DNA from: Corydoras sp. C115 | Taxonomy: Eukaryota > Chordata > Actinopteri > Siluriformes > Callichthyidae | Direction of reading: 5' to 3' | Length of the DNA: 64,000 nt | Assembly: GCA_019802505.1 (NCBI GenBank) | Contig: JAFMOC010000051.1 | Location: 1,072,501-1,136,500, forward strand | Shown: positions 44,602-54,344 of the stretch, one piece after another | Layout: every line of letters begins with the position of its first letter | Numbering within the stretch: the first letter of the stretch is position 1 | The notes under the pieces: model-generated | Databases searched by the model: none | The model's input: the letters and a program-made list of their open reading frames with translations, nothing else | Told to the model about the DNA's origin: nothing | Position numbers and translations under genes: made by a program

Positions 44602-44616
44602 GTTGCCCTTAACAAC
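44602..44616 (+). promoter_or_regulatory. RFX X-box-like site upstream of tmem107
   Basis: GTTGCC, three spacer bases, AACAAC: one mismatch from the GTNRCC(N0-3)RGYAAC consensus of RFX factors that drive ciliary genes. It lies about 145 bp upstream of the putative exon donor. Confidence 0.55.
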
Positions 44617-44659
44617 AGTTAAAACCTCCGCCTGCCGCCTCTGTTCTTCTTCTTTCAGC

Positions 44660-44761
44660 CTGATGGTTTGTTTTGATCAGGATCGAACCTGATCAGAGAG
44701 TCTGATAACATCACTGTCCGCCTGCTGTCCGAGTTTAAACGAGACGTTTCTCAAACCAGAG
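44660..44761 (+). other. tmem107: candidate tmem107 5' non-coding exon
   Basis: Coding exon 1 begins with a splice acceptor, so an upstream exon must exist. CCAGAG/GTATGA at 44761/44762 is the best plus-strand donor upstream, in unique sequence just after a pyrimidine-rich CTTCTTCTTTCAG. The 5' limit is uncertain. Confidence 0.5.
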
Positions 44762-44849
44762 GTATGAACGACTGAGTTATTAAAACATTAGCGTTTAGCC
44801 AGCTAGCTGTTCCCTCGTCCCCTCGTTCACTACACACTTCATAATGTTC

Positions 44850-45188
44850 ACTTCTTCATCTCCAGCTTTATCCTCTATTAGGGTCGCGGTGGGGTTCCCC
44901 ATGCCCATCCAGGGGAGAACATCTCGGGCGCTGGGCAGATAGACCCAGGACAGGGTGCCAATCCATCGCTGGGCACACACTCACTCACACAGACACACTC
45001 TATATGGGGCAATTTGGAGAATTCAATTGACTTGATCCATGTTTTTGGACTGTGGGAGGAAACCGGAGAACCCAGAGGAAACCCACGCGGACACGGGGAG
45101 AACATGGAAACTCCACCCAGATGGGGATTCGAACCGGGAATCCCTAGTGCTGAGAGGAGAACATGCTAAACCACTAAGCCACCGTGCC
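44850..45188 (-). mobile_element. V-SINE, full length
   Basis: Lies between the putative tmem107 exon and coding exon 1. Confidence 0.86.
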
Positions 45189-45487
45189 CCATAGTAATTA
45201 CATATAAAAGTGAATTATGTGGATTTTGTAGTAAAACAAATGTAAAAGTGAAATCACTGCTGAGAATCTATCCTGCACTACAACAAGGCTGACACTTTAA
45301 AGTCCACTAGATCTATAGAGGAAATGATTCTGATTAGAGATCCATTCTGTCCATCCATTTATACCCAAGTGACCCAAGGAGAACCCGTGATTTTCTTTGA
45401 AATCAACTGTAAAACATGGTGATGACCGCACACAGGTCTGGAGATGCAGGTCAACCACCTTAAAGTGTCTGATGTGTCTTACGTTCA

Positions 45488-45652
45488 CATTACATCAGGT
45501 CATTAGGTCACATAGCCGACAGCGGGGTCAGTACATAGGGTTCACCACACTGCCCCCTGGAGCAATGAGGGTTAGGGGCCTTGCTTAAGTGGAACTTCAG
45601 TGGACCTGGGATTTAGACCCCCAACAATCAGATTAATAGCCCAACACTCTAA
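45488..45652 (-). mobile_element. tRNA-SINE family B, old and decayed
   Basis: Retains the GCAATGAGGGTTAGGGGCCT and CTTCAGTGGACCTGGGATTT blocks; head and tail eroded. Confidence 0.6.
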
Positions 45653-45716
45653 GATGGAGCATTTAGCATGTTCTTGTAAGAACCCAGTAGATACTAACCA
45701 GGTTTATTCTCTTTAG

Positions 45717-45807
45717 GCCAATGGGATCGATAAGCAGCCTGGTACCGACCCGTTTCCTCACGCTGATTGCTCACCTTGTTATAGTCATCAGCATCTTCTG
45801 GTCACGA
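45717..45807 (+). CDS. tmem107: tmem107 coding exon 1
   Basis: The acceptor CTCTTTAG lies directly before GCCA-ATGG, so only 4 nt of 5' UTR sit in this exon (coding from 45721). Residues 1-29; donor GTGAGT, phase 0. Confidence 0.94.
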
Positions 45808-48800
45808 GTGAGTCACTGTACACACTGTATTCCTGCATTCTCTTTGTTTGCTCATGATAAAAAAGGTCCGCTGTTTAGATTAATCTCTATTTTATGATTT
45901 AAAATAATGTATCGTATATCATAATATGATATACAATACATATATTGTATGGATACGGCGGCACGGTGGCTTAGTGGTCAGCACGTTCTCCTCTCAGCAC
46001 TAGGGATTCCTGGATCGAATCCCCATCTGGGTGGAGTTTCCATGTTCTCCCCGTGTCCGCGTGGGTTTCCTCTGGGTTCTCCGGTTTCCTCCCACAGTCC
46101 AAAAACATGGATCAAGTCAATTGAATTCTCCAAATTGCCCCATATAGAGTGTGTCTGTGTGAGTGAGTGTGTGCCCAGCGATGGATTGGCACCCTGTCCT
46201 GGGTCTATCTGCCCAGCGCCCGAGATGTTCTCCCCTGGATGGGCATGGGGAACCCCACCGCGACCCTAATAGAGGATAAAGCGGGAGATAATGAATGAAT
46301 GAATATCACAAGGAAGATCAGAGCCTTCTTGACTGAACATGCAACCCAACTGCTTGTTCAAGCCCTAGTCCTATCCCGGCTTGATTATTGTAATGCGTTA
46401 CTTGCCCGTATCCCAGCTTCCACAATCAGACCTCCTCAACTAATTCAGAACTCTGCAGCCCGACTGGTGTTTAACCAGCCCAAGCGAACTAATGTCACTC
46501 CATTACTCATTTCCCTCCATTGGCTCCCTCTAGCTGCTGCATTCAGTACAAGTCACTGACTCTGGCCTACAGAACCATTTCTGGATCTTCTGGACCTCCT
46601 ACCTTCACTCTATCGTTTCAAAATACACTCCGACTCGTTCACTTCGCTCCAGTGATGATTGGCCTGGCGGTTCCACCTCACCGAGGAGCTGATTCTCACT
46701 CCCTGGTGTTCACCACTGCAAAACGGTGGAACCATCTTCCCAACTCTGTTCATAAGGCAGAATCACTAAACAGTTTTAAGAAACTACTGAAGACGCATCT
46801 CTTTAACAAATACCTGTTGTAGAGAAAAAAAGGGGGGGGGGTGTGCAGCATCAAATAACAATCAGGTTTGATGAATTTACAGTGTAGTTGGTTTTCTGCA
46901 TAACTTCTGACTTGTGGTGTTCTCATTTGTAAGTCGCTTTGGATAAAAGCTAAATGACTAAATGTAAATGTATCATGTTGACAGCAATGTGAGGCGCTCA
47001 GAGGTGTGTGTTACTGATGTAAATGCTCAGTTGAAGTGTGTTTGCCTTGTGTTTAACAGGAGAACAATGTTCGAGCCTGTCTGCCTTTAATCTACACTGT
47101 TGATGAATATAATACCGAGGACACAAGGTGAAAAAATATATATATTTAATATATATGTACATTTATCGTTTTCGTTTGTGTCATATCCTCGCTGACCCTT
47201 TCCTCTTTTTCATGTGGAGGCTGGTGGTGGGTCTGTCTGTAACCCTGGGACTGTTCGCAGTGGAACTCATCGGGTTCTTCACTGGCGTCACCATGTTTAA
47301 CATCAATCAGGGACTGTTATGTATCCTTGACCTTGATTACAGATTGCAAGCTGGTGGCAGCGCATGAACTGAACATTAATATTCATTTATTCATTATTTT
47401 CTGCTTAATTCTATACTAGGGTCGCGCGTGCAAGGGGGGTGGGGGTCCCATTTAAGGGAGAATGTTTCAGGCACTGGGCAGATACACAGAGGACAGAGTG
47501 CCAATCCATCGCTGGGCACACATTTACTCACAGAGACACACACATACTATATGGGGCAATTTAGAGCATTCAATTTACATTGAATCCATGTTTTTGGCTG
47601 TGGGAGGAAACTGGAGAACCCAGAGGAAACCCATGTGGACACGGGGAGAGCATGGAAACTCCAGATCCAGATTGGGATTCGAACCTGTATCCCCAGCTCT
47701 GAGAGGCGAACGGGCTAACCAGTACCCACCGTGCCCCTAAACATTAATAATGAATTTAAAATGAACAAAACAAGCAGAGAGTGATATTTTAGGGGAAAAT
47801 GTATCCGTCCATTCGTTATCTTCTGCTTTATGCTCTATTAGGGTCGCGGTGGGGTTCCCCATGCCCATCCAGGGGAGAACGTTTCGGGCGCTGGGCAGAT
47901 ACACCCAGGACAGGGCGCCAATCCATCGCTGGGCACACACTCACTCACACAGACACGCACGCATACACATTCTATATGGGGCAATTTGGAGAACTCAATT
48001 GACTTGATCCATGTTTTTGGACTGTGGGAGGAAACCGGAGAACCCGGAGGAAACCCACGCGGACACGGGGAGAACATGGAAACTCCACCCAGATGGGGAT
48101 TCGAACCGGGAATCCCTAGTGCTGAGAGGCGAACGTGATGACCACTAAGCCACCGTGCCGCGAGGTGGACATTAAATAATGTCAATTCAGACGTAATGAG
48201 AGGGTCAACCGGCTTGTTAAGAGACCGGATTACTGAGCCAACCTTGCATGACCTTTAATGAGTTAATAAGAGAAACTACATTCTGTTTAATCATTCATTC
48301 ATTATCTCCCGCTTTTTCCTCTATTAGGGTCGCGGTGGGGTTCCCCATGCCCATCCAGGGGAGAACGTCTCAGGCGCTGGGCAGATAGACCCAGGACAGG
48401 GCGCCAATCCATCGCTGGGCACACACTCACTCACACAGACACTCTATATGGGGCAATTTGGAGAACTCAATTGACTTAATCCATGTATTTGGACTGTGGG
48501 AGGAAACCGGAGAACCCGGAGGAAACCCACGCGGACACGGGGAGAACAGGGAAACTCCACCCAGATGGGGATTCGAAACGGGAATCCCTAGCGCCGAGAG
48601 GAGAACATGCTAAACCACTAAGCCACCGTTCCGCCATATATATTTATATATATATATATAAAGAAATAAGTGTAAATCAGTGTAAATACCACACTCACTT
48701 GGTTCTATAACTGCTGTAATTCCATCGCAGCTTTCCGATTGTGTTGAGTTGAACCCGGAGGAAACCCACGCAGACACGGGGAGAACATGGAAACTCCACC

Positions 48801-49293
48801 CAGATGGGGATTCGAACCAGAATCCCTGGCGCTGAGAGGAGAACGTGCTGACCACTAAGCCACCGTGCCGCCCTGTTTAATAATAAGTAGTTGAAATTAA
48901 AATGATTAGAAATAGAATTCTCTGTAACTTTTCTCACACAATCGGGATTCTAATTCGTGATATAATTTATCTGCAACGGATGCTCCATCATTTATTTCCT
49001 GAGCGTGTTTCCTCAGCCACAGCGTGTCATGCGAGTGGCGCTGTTGCTCTGCTCTTCTTTATGTTTGAACAGTGGACCTGCAGCATCTACTGGTGGATCT
49101 TCAGCTTCTGCAGGTGAACTTCCCGTCCTTTAACTCGCCTTACGTTCACTATATGAGCAAAGCTACTGTGCAGGAGACGGGGGGTCAATTTCATGTGTTC
49201 TGCTCTTTGGATTTGCCCTGCAGTGTGATTCCAGCCCTCTGTGAGCTCATCTTATTCATTACTGTCTTTGGACTGAAGAGGAAGCCACTGTAA
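45721..49293 (+). CDS. tmem107: tmem107, complete coding region (5 coding exons)
   Basis: TMEM107 is a small tetraspan membrane protein of the ciliary transition zone; it works with the MKS module to gate ciliary membrane proteins, and its loss causes ciliopathy in vertebrates. Coding exons are 45721-45807, 47060-47127, 47220-47320, 49017-49113 and 49224-49293. They join in frame to 140 residues, the same length as the human protein. Conserved landmarks are SLVPTRFLTLIAHLV near the N-terminus, LSVTLGLFAVEL in the second membrane helix, CHASGAVALLFFMFE, and the C-terminal ITVFGLKRKPL. Membrane segments are roughly 10-27, 53-73, 84-102 and 109-134. Introns hold SINEs and an L2 fragment. It is divergent from huwe1. 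Confidence 0.96.
45957..46299 (+). mobile_element. V-SINE, full length
   Basis: Tail abuts the L2 LINE fragment at 46300. Confidence 0.87.
46300..46970 (+). mobile_element. L2-like LINE, 3' fragment (ORF2 C-terminus)
   Basis: Lies in the intron between tmem107 coding exons 1 and 2. Encodes SRLDYCNALLARIP, AARLVFNQPKRTNVTPLL and LISLHWLPLA, then after a frameshift near 46540 YKSLTLAYR, HRGADSHSL and LNSFKKLLKTHLF, typical of the end of CR1/L2 reverse transcriptase ORFs. It finishes with AAGTCGCTTTGGATAAAAGC and an AATGTAAATGT tail. 5' truncated and inactive. Confidence 0.85.
47060..47127 (+). CDS. tmem107: tmem107 coding exon 2
   Basis: Residues 30-52, ENNVRACLPLIYTVDEYNTE DT; the luminal loop after the first helix. 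Acceptor AACAG, donor GTGAAA; Arg codon split. Confidence 0.94.
47220..47320 (+). CDS. tmem107: tmem107 coding exon 3
   Basis: Residues 52-86, second membrane helix LVVGLSVTLGLFAVELIGFF and loop MFNINQGLL. The acceptor (GTGGAG) is weak but gives the only frame matching the family. Donor GTATCC. Confidence 0.93.
47385..47740 (-). mobile_element. V-SINE, old diverged copy
   Basis: Many substitutions, but tail, central domain and B box are recognisable. Confidence 0.75.
47805..48163 (-). mobile_element. V-SINE, full length
   Basis: Intact boxes; in the intron before tmem107 coding exon 4. Confidence 0.87.
48291..48635 (-). mobile_element. V-SINE in left copy of a duplicated block
   Basis: Followed by the same sequence that follows the copy at 49997. 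Confidence 0.87.
48636..48752 (+). repeat. duplicated unique block, copy 1
   Basis: Nearly identical to 50344-50452 (both contain CACACTCACTTGGTTCTATA); together with the adjacent V-SINE the duplication is about 455 bp. Confidence 0.85.
48752..48873 (-). mobile_element. V-SINE, 5' fragment
   Basis: Starts abruptly in the central domain (CCCGGAGGAAACCC). Confidence 0.8.
49017..49113 (+). CDS. tmem107: tmem107 coding exon 4
   Basis: Residues 86-118, third helix and EQWTCSIYWWIFSFC, where the family has a conserved W-C-x-x-Y-W. Donor GTGAAC. Confidence 0.95.
49224..49293 (+). CDS. tmem107: tmem107 coding exon 5 and stop
   Basis: Residues 118-140, VIPALCELILFITVFGLKRK PL, then TAA at 49291-49293. 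Acceptor CCCTGCAG; preceding intron only 110 nt. Confidence 0.95.
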
Positions 49294-49340
49294 ATGTCGG
49301 AGCGCTAACAGACCGCTTCATAAGCTGTTGTGTAGATCGT

Positions 49341-49353
49341 GTTGCTAAGCAAC
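49341..49353. promoter_or_regulatory. RFX-like palindrome in tmem107 3' UTR
   Basis: GTTGCTAAGCAAC is a perfect inverted repeat about a central A, resembling an RFX X-box with one-base spacing. It could equally be an RNA hairpin or chance. Confidence 0.3.
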
Positions 49354-49411
49354 AGGAGCATCAGCTGCCCATATAAATGTAATGTGTCGTTTTTTCAAGA
49401 GAAAAATTGTA

Positions 49412-49417
49412 AATAAA
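49412..49417 (+). terminator. tmem107: tmem107 polyadenylation signal
   Basis: AATAAA 119 nt after the stop codon, the first canonical signal downstream; 3' end probably near 49430-49440. Confidence 0.75.
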
Positions 49418-49719
49418 GTCCGGATTTATTACATCACAGTAACCCTTATTGTTTTCTTTAGATCGGGGGCGGGGCAATTCATTTTCTCAAGGCGCAACAT
49501 AAGAAACTGGTACTGATAAAAAAAAAAAATAAAAAAAAAAACAACCTGAACTTCATTTAAAAGAAAAACAAGGCAGTTGTACAGTGAGGGTGCCACACCA
49601 TGCTTTGCTTTGCCTTTAAAATATATTCATGTGGAACAACCATTCAGGTTCTTTAAGTACCACATTTGGCCCTCAGGATCATTGAAATCTGAGTTTTTTT
49701 TTATATATATATATAAAAC

Positions 49720-49979
49720 GGCACGGTGGCTTAGTGGTTAGTACGTTCTCCTCTCAGCACTAGGGATTCCCGGTTCGAATCCCCATCTGGGTGGAGTTTC
49801 CATGTTCTCCCCGTGTCTGCGTGGGTTTCCTCCGGGTTCTCCGGTTTCCTCCCACAGTCCAAAAACATGGATCAAGTCAATTGAGTTCTCCAAATTGCCC
49901 CATTTAGAGGTGTGTGTGTGAGTGAGTGTGTGCCCAGTGATATATTGGCGCCCTGTCCTTGGTGTATCTGCCCAGCGCC
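49720..49979 (+). mobile_element. V-SINE, 3' truncated
   Basis: Stops at CCCAGCGCC and passes into a TATATA run. Confidence 0.83.
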
Positions 49980-49996
49980 TTATATATATATATAAA

Positions 49997-50343
49997 TTCA
50001 TTCATCCATTATCTTCAGCTTTATCCTCTATTAGGGTCGCGGTGGGGTTCCCCATGCCCATCCAGGGGAGAACGTCTCGGGCGCTGGGCAGATACACCCA
50101 GGACAGGGCACCAATCTATCTCTGGGCACACACCCACCCACACAGACACACTCTATATGGGGCAATTCGGAGAACTCAATTGACTTGATCCATGTTTTTG
50201 GACTGTGGGAGGAAACCGGAGAACCCGGAGGAAACCCACGCGGACACGTGGAGAAGATGGAAACTCCACCCAGATGGGGATTCGAACCGGGAACCCCAGC
50301 GCTGAGAGGAGAACATGCTAACCACTAAGCCACCGTGCCGCCC
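49997..50343 (-). mobile_element. V-SINE in right copy of a duplicated block
   Basis: Inverted relative to the truncated copy at 49720, TATATA between them. Confidence 0.87.
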
Positions 50344-50452
50344 CATATATATTTATATAAAGAAATCAGTGTAAATCAGTGTAAATACCACACTCACTTG
50401 GTTCTATAACTGCTGTAATTCCATCGCAGCTTTCCGATTGTGTTGAGTTGAA
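50344..50452 (+). repeat. duplicated unique block, copy 2
   Basis: See 48636-48752; lies downstream of tmem107, so the two copies flank its last two coding exons. Confidence 0.85.
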
Positions 50453-50939
50453 TTCTTTTTGTGGTGATGTGTGTGAGAGAGAAGGACGGAGCTCGTGGTT
50501 CTGACCCCCGGCGGCTGTGTCACAGCTCATCTCTCCACCTGCCACTGCTGAGTGCTCCTGAGCAGCCTTCAGTCCGATTGTCCCGCCTCGGCGCTGTCTC
50601 AGATGAAATGACAGGACAAGGACGCCGAAAAGTGTTTCAAATCCGAATCAACACAGAACTTGGTCTTTCTGCGAGTCATTTTAAATGTCAGCTTTCGTGT
50701 GAATGCTAAAGGTTGGGCGTTTTTTCTGCAAACAGAGCCGGCGTCATCGCAGCAGCGGCGTGATGTGAGGGTTTAATAACACGGCTTAATAAAACGGGAT
50801 TTAAAGAGTCAAACAGCAGTTAGTTAAATATTCAGTCATCACTTCCGACATTTTAGACGACTTTATGAGGCTTTGACTCCTAAATTTCAGACAGATATGT
50901 CAGGTCATTGCTGGCCCATCACCCCAATCACTGACTTAC

Positions 50940-51105
50940 CACACCCCACCACTAAGCTACCAAGTACCTATTATTACCACACCCCCACAATTACCACGCC
51001 CATATAATTGCCACGCCCCATAATTACCACACCCATATGATTACCATGCCCCCACAATTACAACGCCACCATAATTAGCACTTTCCCACAATTACCCCTA
51101 TAATA
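50940..51105 (+). repeat. degenerate ATTACCACGCCC-type short repeat
   Basis: About ten imperfect 15-18 bp units such as AATTACCACGCCCATAT. Confidence 0.75.
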
Positions 51106-51128
51106 AATAAATATATATTTACTTCCGT

Positions 51129-51479
51129 TGGGCGGCACGGTGGCTTAGTGGTCAGCACGTTCGCCTTTCAGCACTAGGGATTCCCGGTTCGAATCCCCAT
51201 CTGGGTGTAGTTTCCATGTTCTCCCCGTGTCCGCATGGGTTTCCTCCGGGTTCTCCGGTTTCCTCCCACAGTCCAAAAACATGGATCGAGTCAATTGAGT
51301 TCTCCAAATTGCCCCATATAGAGTGTGTCTGTGTGAGTGAGTGTGTGCCCAGCGATGGATTGGCGCCCTGTCCTGGGTCTATCTGCCCAGCGCCTGAGAC
51401 GTTCTCCCCTGGATGGGCATGGGGAACCCCACCACGACCCTAATAGAGGATAAAGCGGGAGATAATGGATGAATGAATC
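51129..51479 (+). mobile_element. V-SINE, full length
   Basis: Target duplication TTTACTTCCGT / TTTACTTCTGT (51118-51128, 51480-51490). Confidence 0.9.
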
Positions 51480-51588
51480 TTTACTTCTGTATAAATTTTT
51501 CTTACATCACTGGATCCTCCGAATTATGAGCTTGTTTTAGAGTCATTATATTAATATTGCTACAAACCAGTAAATGCTACTGATTACT

Positions 51589-51938
51589 CATTCATTCATT
51601 CATTATCTCCCGCTTTATCCTCTATTAGGGTCGCGGTGGGGTTCCCCATGCCCATCCAGGGGAGAACGTCTCAGGCGCTGGGCAGATAGACCTAGGACAG
51701 GGCGCCAATCCATCGCTGGGCACACACTTCACTCACACAGACACACTCTATATGGGGCAATTGGAGAACTCAATTGACTTGATCCATGTTTTTGGACTGT
51801 GGGAGGAAACCGGAGAACCTGGAGGAAACCCACGCGGACACGGGGAGAACATGGAAACTCCACCCAGATGGGGATTCGAACCGGGAATCCCTAGTGCTGA
51901 GAGGAGAACGTGCTAACCACTAAGCCACCGTGCCGCCC
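51589..51938 (-). mobile_element. V-SINE, full length
   Basis: Perfect 14-bp target duplication TGCTACTGATTACT (51575-51588, 51939-51952). Confidence 0.92.
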
Positions 51939-52029
51939 TGCTACTGATTACTATTTATCAATTATACAGTGCCATCCAAACAGGGGACACCCCCCTTTTT
52001 GCTTCATTCTCTATTTCCTCCACCTTCCA

Positions 52030-52330
52030 TACAGATAGACTTTGTTGTTTTACAATTACAGACTGTAGTCCATCTGTGTTCTCTGTTCTCTGTTGGTCAG
52101 GAACATCACAGAACAGGTATCATTTGGGTGGTGGATTGTTTGTTGTCAGTTCTGCAGTGACACTGATGTGGTGGGGGGTTTCAGTGTTGCTGTAGTTTCA
52201 TTTCTCCACCTCAGTGACACTGTTGGGAAAGGAATAATGTACCAACCGAATAATCCCTGCTCTGTGGTGGTTCTATTGGGGTCCTGACCATTAGAACAGA
52301 GTAAAGTGGATGTACACACAGTATATACTG
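52030..52330 (+). repeat. dispersed DNA repeat, uninterrupted copy
   Basis: Contiguous version of the repeat split at 39455-40265. The family resembles a common fish non-coding repeat; class not identified. Confidence 0.55.
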
Positions 52331-52732
52331 TAGAACCCAAAGTCTGTCATAGTTTGTTGCAGGTTTGTTGTCTGTTCTCCGAATACTGCAGCTCGGTAAC
52401 ATCAGGACTCAAACTCAATTACGTTTGGTCAGAAACCCACAACCCAAACCCCTGAGCCACTACAGCCAGCGCAATAAACTATTTTATTGCTCTCCTGTAC
52501 ATCAGCGGTCAGCATGTCTTTTTTTACACACATAACCAGATCTGTTGAAGAAGTTAAAGCTAGGTGTTATACTTTTTTTGACCTAAAAATGTAACATATC
52601 AATAATTATGTTATATGTATTAAAATAACATTTGTGACCCTTAGATACTCTATAGTCCAGTTTACAATGATTATGGTCCAGAGTTTCATTATAAAGCTTT
52701 TTATGAGGTTTCATCACCAAATTTCCCACCAA

Positions 52733-52943
52733 GTGTGGGAGTAATAGCTCAGTGATCAGGGTGTTGGGCTGTCAATCTGAAGGTTGGGGGTTCAAATCCC
52801 AGCTCCACTGAAGTTACCAATGTGGGTCCTTGAGCAAGACCCTTAACCCTCATTGCTGCAGGGATGTTGTGATGAACCCTGTGCTCACCTTGTAAGTCGC
52901 TTTGGATAAAAGCGTCCAATAAATGACCAAATGTAAATGTAAG
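52733..52943 (+). mobile_element. tRNA-SINE family B, full length
   Basis: Head AATAGCTCAGTGATCAGG, B box GGGTTCAAATCCC, tail AATGACCAAATGTAAATGTA. Confidence 0.8.
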
Positions 52944-53157
52944 TCCTTCACCAGTCATAGTTTAGACATCATACCATCAGAGGGGCAATTAGCATCTCCA
53001 ACGTACGTGTTAAAAATGTGGAAGGAACCTGGAGTACCCGAAAAAACCACGGGTACAAGAAGGACATGCAGACTCCTCACCATAAGGGCCTTAAGAGCTA
53101 ATCGCTGCATTATTTAGGACTGACCCTTTAACCATTACACCTGAACTTACACTTTCA

Positions 53158-53364
53158 ACATTACATTACATTTGGTCATTTATTGGACGCTTTTGTCCAA
53201 AGCGACTTACAAGGTGAACACAGGGTTCATCACAACATCCCTGGAGCAATGAGGGTTAAGGGGCTCAAGGACCCACATCGATAACTTCAGTGGACCTGGG
53301 ATTTGAACCCCCAACCTTCTGATTGATAGCCCAACACCCTGACCACTGAGCTACCACGCCCTCA
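53158..53364 (-). mobile_element. tRNA-SINE family B
   Basis: Full length with a tail of ATTACATTACATTTGG; only 215 bp from the opposite-facing copy at 52733. Confidence 0.78.
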
Positions 53365-53422
53365 CAATATAGATGCAAAACGGGAGAACAGTTCCTTAAA
53401 ATTCCGTCTTCTCTTTGGCTGT

Positions 53423-53600
53423 AATGGGCAATTGTGGGCTTGTGGTAAAGGAACCGGCATTGTAGTCTGAAGTTCCCCGGTTCGATTCCAGGTCCCACCA
53501 AGTTCTATGGCTAAAGTGCCCTTGGGCAAAGCACCTAACCCCAACTGCCCCACAGCTCCGTGCAGCTGTGCTCACATCACTCAGTGTGTAAACTCTGTAG
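53423..53600 (+). mobile_element. tRNA-like SINE (family C)
   Basis: Third copy: GGCTTGTGGTAAAGGAACCG, GGTTCGATTCC, CCCTTGGGCAAAGCACC. Confidence 0.62.
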
Positions 53601-53644
53601 ACTAAATCACAGAGCAGTTTAAATTTAAAATTTCTGGTAATTTT

Positions 53645-53990
53645 CATTCATTCATTCATTATCTTCCGCTTTATCCTCTATTAGGGTCATGGGGGGGGTT
53701 CCGCATGCCCTTCCAGGGGAGAACGTTTCAGGCACTGGGCAGATACACCCAGGACAGGGCGCCAATCTATCGCTGGGCACACACTCACTCACACAGACAC
53801 ACTCCACATGGGGCAATTTGGAGAATTCAATTAACTTGATCCATGTTTTTGGACTGTGAAACCGGAGAACCTGGAGGAAACCCACGCGGACACGGGGAGA
53901 ACATGGAAACTCCACCCAGATGGGAATTCGAACCGGGAATCCCTAGCGCTGAGAGGCGAACGTGCTGACCACTAAGCCACCGTGCCGCCC
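53645..53990 (-). mobile_element. V-SINE, full length
   Basis: Head directly joined to the tail of the next copy. Confidence 0.86.
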
Positions 53991-53991
53991 T

Positions 53992-54340
53992 TCATTCATT
54001 CATTCATTCATTCATTATCACCCGCTTTATCCTCTATTAGGGTCGCGTGGGGGTTCCTCATCCCCATCCAGGGGAGAACGTTTCAGGCGCTGGGCAGATA
54101 GACCCAGGACAGGCCGCCAATCCATCACTGGGCACACACTCACTCACACAGACACACTCTATATGGGGCAATTTGGAGAACTCAATTGACTTGATCCATG
54201 TTTTTGGACTGTGGGAGGAAACCGGAGAACATGGAGGACACCCACGCGGACACGGGGAGAACATGGAAACTCCACCCAGATGGGGATTCGAACCGGGAAT
54301 CCCTAGTGCTGAGAGGAGAACGTGCTGACCACTAAGCCAA
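53992..54340 (-). mobile_element. V-SINE, head end missing
   Basis: Same orientation as its left neighbour; ends at CACTAAGCCA without the first bases of the element. Confidence 0.85.
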
Positions 54341-54344
54341 ATAA

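Noticed and set aside
49294..50900. U8 (SNORD118) snoRNA, which lies in the 3' part of TMEM107 in human
   Set aside because: No recognisable U8 box C/D sequence was found downstream of tmem107 here.
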